Of a DNA stretch of 64,000 bases, positions 1 to 8,431 are shown one piece after another. Numbering within the stretch: the stretch's first letter is position 1; each line of letters begins with the position of its first letter. Position numbers and translations under genes: made by a program. Origin of the DNA: Thalassovita mediterranea (GTDB lineage Bacteria > Pseudomonadota > Alphaproteobacteria > Rhodobacterales > Rhodobacteraceae); the NCBI RefSeq assembly GCF_001458435.1, contig NZ_CYSF01000006.1:666298-730297 (forward strand). Reading direction: 5' to 3'. The notes beneath the pieces were generated by a model. The model was not told the origin of the DNA, made no database searches, and saw nothing but the letters and a program-made list of their open reading frames with translations.

Positions 1-938
1 TCGACCAGCAACGCCCGCACGCCTTCGACCAGATCAGGATGGCGCAGCGCGCGGCGCATAGCGTCAAACTCTTGTTGCAGGCATTCGGCAAGGGTCAGGA
101 ACCTACCCTCGCGCAGCAACGTCAGCGTTTCCTTCAGACTACGCGGCGAAGCTTTGCGCAATGCTGCCAACGCATCTTGGGGCGGTTTCACCCGACTGCG
201 CCCAAGACAGTCTACGATACTGTCCAACGTCGGCTGCTCAAAACACAGCGTCGTGTCGGCCAAGGCCAATATGCTGGCCTGATACCCGAGAGATGCGCAC
301 AATGCCGATAGCACCTGCTCGATCGACTGCGTGGCAAAGCACAATTCATCCAGCAGCTGAGGTGCCATTTCGGCCGCCATCATGTGCGTAGAGATACGCA
401 GTCCATGCGCATCAAACCCACGCACCGATGCGCCTGTCAGCCCCAGCCACATGCCAGATGAATGCGGCATACGGGGCAGGAAATAGCTGCCACCCACATC
501 AGGGATGAACCCAATAGACGTTTCCGGCATCGCAAAAACCGCCCGCTCAGTGGCGATGCGGTATTTGCCGTGCATCGACAGGCCCATACCGCCGCCCATA
601 CACAGCCCGTCGATCAGCGAAATATAGGGTTTGGGAAAGCGCGCGATCTTGTCGATGAGCGCATATTCTTCTTGGAAGAACTGTTCGGCTTCATCAATTT
701 GACCAGCCAGCAGCAAATGGCGGGTCCGGCGCATATCACAGCCGGCACAGAATGCCCTATCTGTGGCCGATTGCATCAGGACGAATTCGACCGCTGGGTC
801 AGCCTGAAACTGATCCAGCGCCCGATCAATGGCGCGTGTCATCGTCAGATCAATCGCATTCATCGCCTGAGGGCGGTTCAGGCTGATGATACCAGCCCGA
901 CCGCGCCTTTCAGCGAAAATGTGACCTTCCGATTGCAC
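1..938 (-). CDS. 3-hydroxyisobutyryl-CoA hydrolase-like crotonase (3' end cut by window edge)
   Basis: Crotonase-fold protein that probably hydrolyses or hydrates a CoA thioester. The translation runs from a GTG codon (936-938) to the left edge, about 312 residues, so some 30 C-terminal residues are missing compared with the family's usual 345-350. The diagnostic block GGGMGLSMHGKYRIATE followed by FAMPETSIGFIPDVGGSYF matches 3-hydroxyisobutyryl-CoA hydrolases rather than plain enoyl-CoA hydratases; the last visible residues, RHPDLVEGVRALLV, fit the family C-terminus. An in-frame TAA precedes the GTG, and that TAA is also the stop of the upstream hydratase gene, so the two genes are 12 bases apart and co-transcribed. 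Start choice is limited to this GTG or a later codon. The substrate is inferred, because the neighbours do not form a standard valine pathway. Confidence 0.85.
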   Translation of the reverse strand, partial: MQSEGHIFAERRGRAGIISLNRPQAMNAIDLTMTRAIDRALDQFQADPAVEFVLMQSATDRAFCAGCDMRRTRHLLLAGQIDEAEQFFQEEYALIDKIARFPKPYISLIDGLCMGGGMGLSMHGKYRIATERAVFAMPETSIGFIPDVGGSYFLPRMPHSSGMWLGLTGASVRGFDAHGLRISTHMMAAEMAPQLLDELCFATQSIEQVLSALCASLGYQASILALADTTLCFEQPTLDSIVDCLGRSRVKPPQDALAALRKASPRSLKETLTLLREGRFLTLAECLQQEFDAMRRALRHPDLVEGVRALLV

Positions 939-950
939 GCGCTTGGCACC

Positions 951-1808
951 TTAACGATTACGGAAAACCGGTGCGCGCTTGGCGATAAAGGCCGCCATGC
1001 CTTCCTTTTGCCCGTCGGTGGCAAAGGCGGCTTGGAACAGGCGACGTTCGTGTTGCACACCCGGCGTCAGGGTGGATTCCAGCGCGTAGTTCACCGCCTC
1101 TTTGGCCATGGTCACGGCGGGGGCGTTGTGGCCTGCGATCTGATGGGCCGCTTCTAGTGCAGTTTGCAGCAGATCTTCGGTCGGGACCACACGGGCAACG
1201 ATGCCGGACTCTTTCGCTTCATCCGCACCGATGGTGCGGCCGGTCAGGATCAGGTCCATCGCCAGTGCCTTACCGATGGATTTGGTCAGACGCTGCGAAC
1301 CACCGATGCCCGGCAGGATGCCCAGACGAATTTCCGGCAGGCCGAACTGCGCGTCGTTGCTGGCGATGATGAAATCGCACATCAGCGCCAGTTCGAAACC
1401 ACCACCTAGGGCAAAGCCGCTTACCGCAGCGATCACTGGCTTCTTGATAAACCGCATCTGATCCCAGTCAGCGAAGATGTCGCCGGCCAGCAGATCCACC
1501 AGATGCTTTTCCGCCATTTCTTCAATGTCAGCACCCGCTGCAAAGGCACGCGGGCTGCCGGTGATGACAACAGCGCCGATACGGTCATCCGCATCAAACT
1601 CTTTCAGGGTCTGCATCACCTCTGCTGCCAGTTGCAGGTTCAGGGCGTTCAGGCTCTTGGGGCGGTTCAGCGTGATCAGGCCAACGCTTTCGCGGCGCTC
1701 AACTATGATCTCTTCCAGTGCGGTACGCTCGGGCGCGGCGGCAGTGGCTTTGGCGTCAGTGTTGGCGCTTTCGGGGGAGGTCTTGGCTTTCGCCTTGCTG
1801 GTCGTCAT
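951..1808 (-). CDS. Enoyl-CoA hydratase/isomerase family protein
   Basis: Crotonase-family enzyme of 285 residues, expected to hydrate trans-2-enoyl-CoA in the cytoplasm. The oxyanion-hole segment FAAGADIEEM and both glutamate-bearing segments, GGGFELALMCD and FGLPEIRLGILPGIGGSQRL, are present, so it should be catalytically competent. The first ~30 residues are an Ala/Thr/Lys-rich low-complexity extension not needed for the fold; a later start is possible but no internal ATG with a better ribosome site is apparent. It sits 22 bases after the CoA-transferase gene and 12 bases before the hydrolase gene, which together read as one catabolic operon. Confidence 0.92.
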   Translation of the reverse strand: MTTSKAKAKTSPESANTDAKATAAAPERTALEEIIVERRESVGLITLNRPKSLNALNLQLAAEVMQTLKEFDADDRIGAVVITGSPRAFAAGADIEEMAEKHLVDLLAGDIFADWDQMRFIKKPVIAAVSGFALGGGFELALMCDFIIASNDAQFGLPEIRLGILPGIGGSQRLTKSIGKALAMDLILTGRTIGADEAKESGIVARVVPTEDLLQTALEAAHQIAGHNAPAVTMAKEAVNYALESTLTPGVQHERRLFQAAFATDGQKEGMAAFIAKRAPVFRNR

Positions 1809-1830
1809 ATGTCTTCTCCTGGAATGTGCT

Positions 1831-3108
1831 TCAGCTTTTCAGACCAAACTCGGTCCAGATCGTACCCTCTGCGGGCGCTTCGGTTTCCTGACGTTTCTGC
1901 GCCGAGGCATTGTGATCATAGGCTTCGTAACCAGCCATCTTTTCAGCCAGAATGGCCTCACGATGCTGGTTTAGGCCTGGTGCAACACGTGGTTCTGCCG
2001 GATCCATGTCCTTGTAGGCGGACAGCTTGATCGGGTTACCGGCGGTGCGGAACGGTTTTTTGCCCTCGCCTTCGACCTGCACGATCATGTTGCGTGACAA
2101 GAGCTGCGGATGTTCAAGGATACGGTCGATGGTGTTGATCGGCGCACAGGGCACGCCCGCCTCGTTCAGCGCGTCCAGCCAGTGTTGTACCGGCTTTTGC
2201 GAGGTGACGGCATCAATCGCCTTTACCATCTTGGGACGGTTGCGCACCCGCAGATCGTTAGAGGCAAAATCAGGGTCCAGTGCCAGTTCCGGCGCATTCA
2301 ACGCATCGGCCATCAACAGGAACAGCTGGTCATTGCCTGCGGCAATAACGAAGCGCTCATCCTGACCTTGGAACGTCTCAAACGGGGCCAGCGACGGGTG
2401 GCAATCGCCGGTACGGGTCGGCACGATCTTTTCCACGTCATAACGGGCCAGCGCCGTTTCCATCAGCGCGGCCTGACAATCCAACATGCCGATGTCCACA
2501 CGTTCGCCCTGCGCGTTCTTGGTCCGTTTATAGAGCGCCGATAGAATGCCGATCACACCAAACAACGCTGCGCCAAGATCCCCAAAGCTGGTGCCAACAC
2601 GGGCCGGTTGTTCGCCTGGCCAGCCGGTCAGGCTCATAACGCCGCCCATCGCCTGCACAACCATGTCATAGCCCGGCAGGTCGGTCATCGGACCAGAATG
2701 CCCAAAGCCCGAGATCGAGGTGTAGATCAGATGCGGGTGTGTTTTGGCCAAACGTTCTGCACCATAGCCCAAACGGTCCATCACACCGGGGCGGAAGTTT
2801 TCCACCAGCACATCAGCAGTGTCCAAAAGCCGTTCCAGCAATTCACGGTCGCGCGGCGATTTCACATCCAGAACGATGCTTTCCTTGCCGCGGTTGAAGC
2901 ACATGAAGTAGGCGCTTTCCGCGTCCACAAACGGCGGGAAGGCACGGGTGTCATCACCGGTGCCGAATTTCTCCACCTTAATCACACGCGCGCCCAGATC
3001 CGCGAGGACCATGGTGCAATACGGGCCAGCCAGAACGCGCGAGAAGTCCAGCACTGTAATTCCGGAGAGCGGGCCACCCTCTAACTTTTCATCTTCAGGC
3101 TTCTGCAT
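1831..3108 (-). CDS. CaiB/BaiF family CoA-transferase
   Basis: Class III CoA-transferase, 425 residues, moving CoA between carboxylic acids. The N-terminal segment ITVLDFSRVLAGPYCTMVLAD and the block DVLVENFRPGVMDRLGYG are family hallmarks, and Asp177 in SFGDLGAA is in the position of the catalytic aspartate of formyl-CoA transferase. First gene of a three-gene operon with the two crotonases; divergent from a LysR regulator across 359 bases. Inference: the operon activates an organic acid as its CoA ester and degrades it through enoyl- and hydroxyacyl-CoA intermediates. The acid itself cannot be read from the sequence. Confidence 0.92.
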   Translation of the reverse strand: MQKPEDEKLEGGPLSGITVLDFSRVLAGPYCTMVLADLGARVIKVEKFGTGDDTRAFPPFVDAESAYFMCFNRGKESIVLDVKSPRDRELLERLLDTADVLVENFRPGVMDRLGYGAERLAKTHPHLIYTSISGFGHSGPMTDLPGYDMVVQAMGGVMSLTGWPGEQPARVGTSFGDLGAALFGVIGILSALYKRTKNAQGERVDIGMLDCQAALMETALARYDVEKIVPTRTGDCHPSLAPFETFQGQDERFVIAAGNDQLFLLMADALNAPELALDPDFASNDLRVRNRPKMVKAIDAVTSQKPVQHWLDALNEAGVPCAPINTIDRILEHPQLLSRNMIVQVEGEGKKPFRTAGNPIKLSAYKDMDPAEPRVAPGLNQHREAILAEKMAGYEAYDHNASAQKRQETEAPAEGTIWTEFGLKS

Positions 3109-3467
3109 GGAACTCCCTCCTCCCGTCGATCAGGCTTTGTGCAACAGCCGTGACGAAGCAGACCTCTAGCGAGGGCTCCAACCGCTGTTGCGTGATGGAT
3201 TGTGTTGGGCGTCAATCTGCCCCGCATCTCTGGCGGGAACGTCACCGAACAGCTTTTCAATAACCGCAGCCCCAAAACTGAGCGTCAGCGGCAGAGGAGA
3301 AAGCATCCCGGTTAGCGCTACAGATACCAAAGACCATCCTACCATTTACGAAATGGCCGAATGCGGTCGTGGTTCTGGGTGCCTCCTCCTTGGCTGCCAT
3401 GATCTTCGTCAAGAGGGCGACAGAAATCCAATGACTAATCGAATGGTGTGATATAAAATCCGTTTAT
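3109..3467. other. Divergent intergenic region, CoA-transferase operon / LysR regulator
   Basis: 359 bases between two divergent starts. No convincing gene is seen: an 87-codon plus-strand frame (3188-3451) has no recognisable domain. The 3' third becomes AT-rich and ends in a palindrome over the LysR start. Both promoters and the LysR binding sites probably lie here. Confidence 0.5.
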
Positions 3468-3469
3468 AT
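3451..3469 (+). promoter_or_regulatory. Perfect palindrome overlapping LysR start codon
   Basis: ATATAAA-ATCCG-TTTATAT, a 7-base perfect inverted repeat with a 5-base spacer, whose right arm contains the first two bases of the regulator's ATG. It has the T-N11-A geometry seen in LysR-type sites, so autoregulatory binding is plausible (inference). There is no Shine-Dalgarno sequence in front of this ATG. Confidence 0.45.
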
Positions 3470-4385
3470 GAGACCTATTTCCGACATTCGTATCCTGAAC
3501 GCCTTTGTCGCCGTTGCCCAGGAAGGCAACATTTCACGCGCGGCAAAACGCCTGCACCTCACCCAGCCGGCAGTCAGTCTACAGCTGAAACGTCTGGCGC
3601 AGGACACTGGACTGGACCTGTTCCGCCGCACCCCGCAGGGCGTCGAATTAACCCGCGACGGCGAAGCGCTGGTCGCCAAGGCCGAAAAAATCCAAGCCGC
3701 AGTTGCGGAGTTCGGACAGACCGCGCGTCGCATCAACGGCAATGTTCGTGGCACACTACGCCTGGGCACAATTGTGGACCCGGATTTCATTCGCCTAGGC
3801 GCCTTTCTGGCGGCATTGGTAGATGGTTTCCCAGACCTGCAAACCAAACTGGTCCATGGGATCAGCGGCGACGTCGTGACCCGCCTGCTGGATGGGCAGG
3901 TCGACGCTGGTTTCTTTTTGGGCGAACTCGATGGCTTCGAACCTGGTGGACCGGATCAGACAGAATCTGTCTTTCATGACCGCGAACTGACGAAATTCAC
4001 CTACCGCGTCATCGCCCCCGCCGGCTGGGGCCGGCGGATCGCAGGCAAAGACTGGACAGAGCTGGCACAAATGCCCTGGATCGGCACGCCTAGAAATTCA
4101 GTTCATCACCGTCTGCTGGCACAAATATATGCTGACAAGGACTGCAGCCCAGACCCCGTGTGTCTGGTTGATCAGGAACCATCCATGCTAGCGATGGTTC
4201 AGTCCGGCATCGGGTTAAGCCTGTGCCGAGAATCCATCGCACTAGAAGAAATGCAGTCGCGGGGTCTGGCCGTGTCTGAAACGGTGAAGATCGAAACTTG
4301 TCTGCGCTTTGTAACTCTGGCGTCGCGTCGTACGGACCCGAATGTTGTCGCCGCCTTTGACGCGCTTAGCACCACGTGGACATAG
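3468..4385 (+). CDS. LysR-family transcriptional regulator of the CoA-thioester operon
   Basis: 305-residue LysR-type regulator. The N-terminal winged helix-turn-helix is clear (residues ~7-65, core NISRAAKRLHLTQPAVSLQL), followed by a periplasmic-binding-protein-like effector domain. It is divergent from the CoA-transferase operon, the usual arrangement for a LysR activator and its target, so regulation of that operon by a pathway acid or CoA ester is the inferred role. The start at 3468 has no ribosome-binding sequence and lies inside a palindrome, so the message may be leaderless, or translation may begin elsewhere; the HTH leaves little room for a later start. Confidence 0.88.
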   Translation: MRPISDIRILNAFVAVAQEGNISRAAKRLHLTQPAVSLQLKRLAQDTGLDLFRRTPQGVELTRDGEALVAKAEKIQAAVAEFGQTARRINGNVRGTLRLGTIVDPDFIRLGAFLAALVDGFPDLQTKLVHGISGDVVTRLLDGQVDAGFFLGELDGFEPGGPDQTESVFHDRELTKFTYRVIAPAGWGRRIAGKDWTELAQMPWIGTPRNSVHHRLLAQIYADKDCSPDPVCLVDQEPSMLAMVQSGIGLSLCRESIALEEMQSRGLAVSETVKIETCLRFVTLASRRTDPNVVAAFDALSTTWT

Positions 4386-4433
4386 CGACCCTCAGAGGCA
4401 TAGTTACTGCCTCACCCGCACCATCAGATAAAC

Positions 4434-4461
4434 AAAAAAGGCCCCGCAAATCTGCGGGGCC
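4434..4461 (-). terminator. Rho-independent terminator of rpsA
   Basis: Perfect 9-base-pair stem GGCCCCGCA/TGCGGGGCC with a 4-base loop. Read on the minus strand it is followed by six T residues. It lies 25 bases after the rpsA stop. Confidence 0.9.
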
Positions 4462-4486
4462 TCTCTTATTTCACAGGGTGAGACGA

Positions 4487-6166
4487 TTACTCGTCGCCGC
4501 CTTTCAGCGCTGCACCCAGGATGTCGCCCAGCGACGCACCGGAGTCGGAGGAACCGTACTGTTCCACGGCCTCTTTCTCTTCGGCGATTTCGCGTGCTTT
4601 GATCGACAGGCCCAGACGACGGGTCTTGTTGTCCACGTTGGTCACGCGCACATCAACCTTGTCACCAACCGAGAAACGCTCGGGGCGCTGTTCGGCACGG
4701 TCACGGGACAGATCGGAACGACGGATGAAGGATTTCATGCCTTCGTATTCCACTTCGATGCCGCCATCTTCGATTGCGGTCACTTCAACGGTTACGATCG
4801 AGCCACGCTTAACGCCACCGGTTGCTTCGGCGAACTTGTCACCACCCAGGGCTTTGATCGACAGCGAGATGCGCTCTTTTTCAACATCCACTTCGGAGAC
4901 AACGGCCGAAACCATGTCGCCTTTGCGGTAGTTCTGGATCGCGTCTTCGCCACGCTCGTCCCAGGACAGGTCGGACAGGTGAACCATGCCGTCGATTTCG
5001 CCGGGCAGGCCGATGAACAGACCGAATTCGGTGATGTTCTTGACTTCGCCTTCGACTTCGGTGCCCTCGGGGTGAGTTTCCGAGAAGACTTCCCACGGGT
5101 TGCGCATGGTTTGCTTCAGGCCCAGCGACACGCGGCGCTTGCCGGCGTCGATTTCCAGAACCATGACGTCCACTTCCTGCGAGGTCGAAACGATCTTGCC
5201 GGGGTGTACGTTTTTCTTGGTCCAGGACATTTCGGACACGTGAACCAGACCTTCAACGCCGGGCTCCAGCTCAACAAATGCACCGTAATCGGTGATGTTG
5301 GTGACGCGACCTTTGTGAACCGATTCCAGCGGGTACTTCGCAGCAACCAGATCCCACGGATCTTCTTGCAGTTGCTTCATGCCCAGGCTGATGCGGTGGG
5401 TGTCTTTGTTGATCTTGATGACCTGAACCTTAACGGTTTCACTGATCGACAGGATCTCGGACGGGTGGTTCACACGGCGCCATGCCATGTCGGTGACGTG
5501 CAGCAGGCCGTCTACGCCGCCCAGGTCAACGAATGCACCGTATTCGGTGATGTTCTTAACAACACCGTCAACCGAATCGCCTTCGGCCAGCTTACCGATA
5601 ACTTCGGCACGCTGTTCGGCACGCGACTCTTCCAGGATGGCGCGACGCGAAACAACGATGTTGCCACGACGACGGTCCATTTTCAGGATTTGGAACGGCT
5701 GCTTCAGACCCATCAGCGGGCCAGCGTCACGTACGGGACGTACGTCAACTTGCGAACCGGGCAGGAAGGCTACTGCACCACCCAGATCAACGGTGAAGCC
5801 ACCTTTGACGCGGCCGAAGATGGCACCGTCAACACGCTGCTCGTCAGCGTAGGCTTTTTCCAGACGATCCCAGGCTTCTTCACGACGTGCCATCTCGCGC
5901 GAGATAACAGCTTCGCCACGGGCGTTTTCAGCAGCGCGCAGGTATACTTCAACATCGTCGCCAACAGCGATTTCAGGAGCTTCACCCGGGTTTGCGAATT
6001 CTTTCAGCTCAACGCGGCCTTCCATTTTGTAGCCTACGTCGATAATGGCCTGGCCCGCTTCAATCGCGATTACCTTGCCTTTAACAACGGAACCCTCGGT
6101 CGGGGTGTCCATTTCGAAGCTTTCGTTCAAGAGTGCTTCAAACTCTTCCATCGAGGTCATAGCCAT
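4487..6166 (-). CDS. rpsA: 30S ribosomal protein S1
   Basis: 559 residues, matching the ~557 of enterobacterial S1. Six S1 RNA-binding repeats can be followed; repeats three to six are most regular, with the recurring pattern G-x-V-x-x-I-T-x-[YF]-G-x-F-[VI] and V-H-x-S-[DE]-[ML]-S-W (for example NITDYGAFVELEPGVEGLVH). S1 recruits mRNA to the 30S subunit. The open frame extends 40 codons upstream, but MAMTSMEEFEALL at 6166, preceded by AAGGA, is the family N-terminus. In relatives cmk directly precedes rpsA; here a nitroreductase/HxlR pair lies between them, so rpsA depends on its own promoter and has a long leader. Confidence 0.97.
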   Translation of the reverse strand: MAMTSMEEFEALLNESFEMDTPTEGSVVKGKVIAIEAGQAIIDVGYKMEGRVELKEFANPGEAPEIAVGDDVEVYLRAAENARGEAVISREMARREEAWDRLEKAYADEQRVDGAIFGRVKGGFTVDLGGAVAFLPGSQVDVRPVRDAGPLMGLKQPFQILKMDRRRGNIVVSRRAILEESRAEQRAEVIGKLAEGDSVDGVVKNITEYGAFVDLGGVDGLLHVTDMAWRRVNHPSEILSISETVKVQVIKINKDTHRISLGMKQLQEDPWDLVAAKYPLESVHKGRVTNITDYGAFVELEPGVEGLVHVSEMSWTKKNVHPGKIVSTSQEVDVMVLEIDAGKRRVSLGLKQTMRNPWEVFSETHPEGTEVEGEVKNITEFGLFIGLPGEIDGMVHLSDLSWDERGEDAIQNYRKGDMVSAVVSEVDVEKERISLSIKALGGDKFAEATGGVKRGSIVTVEVTAIEDGGIEVEYEGMKSFIRRSDLSRDRAEQRPERFSVGDKVDVRVTNVDNKTRRLGLSIKAREIAEEKEAVEQYGSSDSGASLGDILGAALKGGDE

Positions 6167-6361
6167 CTGGCGTATCAATCCTTTACAAGTCGTTTTAACT
6201 GGCCGACGGTTGTCTCCGCAGGTCTTGGGTTCATGATATCTTGCGCCGCAGCAACCGAGCAGTGGCATGAGGCGACACACAAACAAAGAACAAGGGCCTG
6301 AGTGTTCCTCAAACCCTCCTCACCTCATCCGCGACTCTTTACGGTCACAAGATTGATCGCG

Positions 6362-6390
6362 CGTATAGGCCCTGACAGCCAATATAGCAA
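6362..6390 (-). promoter_or_regulatory. Candidate sigma-70-type promoter for rpsA
   Basis: On the minus strand TTGCTA, a 17-base spacer, then TATACG. It lies between the nitroreductase terminator and rpsA and predicts an untranslated leader of roughly 185 bases, long enough for the autogenous control known for S1. Position is inferred by motif only. Confidence 0.45.
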
Positions 6391-6438
6391 GGAAAATTGA
6401 CTCTGATCACGGTCACGATGCCCTGCCCTGTACGCATG

Positions 6439-6468
6439 AAAAAGCCGCGACAGATCTGCCGCGGCTTT
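6439..6468 (-). terminator. Terminator of the nitroreductase gene
   Basis: Perfect 9-base-pair stem AAAGCCGCG/CGCGGCTTT with an A/T-rich flank that gives a five-T tail on the minus strand, 20 bases past the stop codon. Confidence 0.85.
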
Positions 6469-6490
6469 CGTCCTGTTCCCGCAGGAGGAC

Positions 6491-7123
6491 TTAGTTCACT
6501 TCGGTGATGAACTGGTCACGGGGACGGCGGACCTTTTTCAGGTTCACCAGCCAGTCACCCTCTTCCGCGCGATAGCCCAGCGGCAGCAGGATAACAGACC
6601 GCAGACCGCGCTCTTTCAGGCCCAGAATCTCATCCACTGCCTCGGGATCGAACCCTTCCATCGGGGTGCTGTCGACCTTTTGCTCCGCCGCAGCAGCCAG
6701 TGCAAAGCCCAGTGCGATATAGGCCTGACGGGCGGCGTGTTCATAGTTCACCTGCGCATCGCGCGGCAGGTACATGTTTTTGAGGTTGGTGTAGTACCCA
6801 TCCAACAGCTCGCTCCGGCCACCGCGCTCATCCGCCATCTGGTCGGTCACCGCATCAACACGCGCCTCGGAATAGTTGTCCCACGCGGCGAACACCAGCA
6901 GGTGCGAGCCATCGGTGATCTGTTCCTGATTCCACGCAACCGGTTTGATTTTCTGGCGCAATTCGTTGTTGGTCACAACCAGCACTTCAAACGGCTGCAA
7001 CCCGCTGGAGGTCGGCGCCAGTTCGATCGCTTCAAGGATCTTTTCCAGTTTCTCAGCAGGCACCGCTTTGGCGGGGTCCATTTTCTTGGTTGCGTAGCGC
7101 CATTTGAGGTCGTCGTTCAGCAT
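6491..7123 (-). CDS. Nitroreductase family FMN oxidoreductase
   Basis: 210-residue NAD(P)H-dependent flavin enzyme of the NfsB/oxygen-insensitive nitroreductase fold. The flavin-binding segment APTSSGLQPFEVLVV lies near residue 40, and the C-terminal GLRSVILLPLGYRAEEGDW is typical. The longer open frame to 7204 runs into the promoter; MLNDDLKWRYATKK at 7123 follows AAAGGA and is the natural N-terminus. It is divergent from an HxlR-type regulator across 150 bases, the arrangement of quinone- or electrophile-responsive pairs such as HypR-HypO in Bacillus. Inferred role: detoxifying quinones or nitro compounds. Physiological substrate unknown. Confidence 0.88.
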   Translation of the reverse strand: MLNDDLKWRYATKKMDPAKAVPAEKLEKILEAIELAPTSSGLQPFEVLVVTNNELRQKIKPVAWNQEQITDGSHLLVFAAWDNYSEARVDAVTDQMADERGGRSELLDGYYTNLKNMYLPRDAQVNYEHAARQAYIALGFALAAAAEQKVDSTPMEGFDPEAVDEILGLKERGLRSVILLPLGYRAEEGDWLVNLKKVRRPRDQFITEVN

Positions 7124-7273
7124 CTGTGCTATCCTTTTACACACGAGGTTTGCACCCGGGAGGAGGGTGGTATAAATTTGTGACTGGTATCTATTCGACA
7201 CCACCTAGATTGCAAGAGGGCACATTCCTGTGCCTCAGTCACATCGCTGAAACCACCCAAGGGGACGCCGCCC

Positions 7274-7669
7274 ATGCCCAAGGACCAATCGCAAGAGTCA
7301 CACACCGCTCCAGCAGTACAGGACGGCCAGCAATGCGACCGCATCAAAGAGGTGCTGTCGCGCGTCGGGGATCGGTGGAGTGTGATGATCATCTTTTCGC
7401 TGGGCCGTGGCACCATGCGATTTAACGAGATGAAGCGTTACCTTGGCATCTCTCAGCGGATGCTCAGCCTGACGCTGAAGGCGCTGGAACGCGATGGGCT
7501 GGTGCAGCGCACGCTGCACCCGACAGTGCCGCCACGGGTGGATTATGACCTGACCGATCTGGGCCGATCCTTTTGCGAACCCGTCTATGCTATGGGCCGC
7601 TGGGCGCTGGACAATCTGGACAACATCGACAGATCACGCGCCGCCTATGATGCTGCGCAGGAGGATTAA
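7274..7669 (+). CDS. HxlR-family transcriptional regulator
   Basis: 131-residue MarR-like winged helix regulator of the HxlR/DUF24 family. The family core is clear: Cys21 before RIKEVLSRVGDRWSVMIIFSL, then MRFNEMKRYLGISQRMLSLTL and the wing. The N-terminal cysteine is the redox-sensing position in several relatives (YodB, HypR). Divergent from the nitroreductase, which is its likely target. The gene converges on cmk, its stop lying 9 bases from the cmk stop. Confidence 0.88.
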   Translation: MPKDQSQESHTAPAVQDGQQCDRIKEVLSRVGDRWSVMIIFSLGRGTMRFNEMKRYLGISQRMLSLTLKALERDGLVQRTLHPTVPPRVDYDLTDLGRSFCEPVYAMGRWALDNLDNIDRSRAAYDAAQED

Positions 7670-7678
7670 GCGCGACGT

Positions 7679-8287
7679 TTAGGCGCCTGCCGCCTCGATC
7701 GCCGCCACAGCCGCCGCAATCGCCGCCTCGATCGACAGATCAGAGGTATCAACAATCACCGCATCCTCTGCCGGCTTCAGCGGCGCGGTGGCACGTTCGC
7801 TGTCACGTTTATCGCGCGCAATCACATCGGCCAGCACATCGTCATAGCTCTGATCACTGCCCTTTTCCGACAGCTCCTTGAACCGGCGGGTGGCGCGCAC
7901 CTCGGCACTGGCGGTGACGAACAGCTTGGCCTCTGCCTCGGGGCAGATCACCGTACCAATGTCGCGCCCATCCAGCACCGCGCCGCCATCACGGCGGGCA
8001 AAAGCCACCTGAAAATCCACCAGCGCCGACCGCACCTCTGGGATCACCGCAACCTTGCTCGCGGCCTGAGCCACCTCCGCAGTGCGCAGATCACCGTTTT
8101 CCAGATCCTCTGCCTGCAACGCTTGCGCGGCCTCGATCGCATCAGCGCCCGCCAGAACCTTCGCCCCCACCGCACGATAGAGCAGCCCCGTGTCCAAATG
8201 TGCGTAACCGAAATGCGCGGCCACAGCCTTGGAAATGGTGCCCTTGCCTGCAGCAGCGGGTCCGTCGATTGCGATGGTGAATGGCAT
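7679..8287 (-). CDS. cmk: Cytidylate kinase
   Basis: 202 residues; phosphorylates CMP and dCMP with [24 protein letters not shown] opens with the P-loop, and [20 protein letters not shown] plus [18 protein letters not shown] complete the Cmk signature. The open frame continues 24 codons upstream, but the ATG at 8287 is preceded by a strong GAGGAAGAGGAG site. Gene order aroA-cmk on the same strand, with an intervening terminator, agrees with other alphaproteobacteria. Confidence 0.95.
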   Translation of the reverse strand: MPFTIAIDGPAAAGKGTISKAVAAHFGYAHLDTGLLYRAVGAKVLAGADAIEAAQALQAEDLENGDLRTAEVAQAASKVAVIPEVRSALVDFQVAFARRDGGAVLDGRDIGTVICPEAEAKLFVTASAEVRATRRFKELSEKGSDQSYDDVLADVIARDKRDSERATAPLKPAEDAVIVDTSDLSIEAAIAAAVAAIEAAGA

Positions 8288-8381
8288 GTCTCGCTCCTCT
8301 TCCTCAGCCAGAGGGGTACTGCACCCCCTGCCCTGCCTCAAGGTGGAATTATGGCGCACCCCGGCCTTACCCCCAAAAACG

Positions 8382-8409
8382 CGAAAACCCGGCCACTCAG
8401 GACCGGGTT
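8382..8409 (-). terminator. Terminator after aroA
   Basis: AACCCGG/CCGGGTT stem with a 10-base loop, followed on the minus strand by TTTTCGCG; 22 bases after the aroA stop and just upstream of cmk, so cmk may be only partly read through from aroA. Confidence 0.7.
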
Positions 8410-8431
8410 CTCACTTTAAACAAACCAGCGA

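Noticed and set aside
4376..6301. 641-codon open frame opposite rpsA
   Set aside because: Mirror frame of a highly expressed, strongly codon-biased gene; no domain, no ribosome site, and covers the whole S1 gene.
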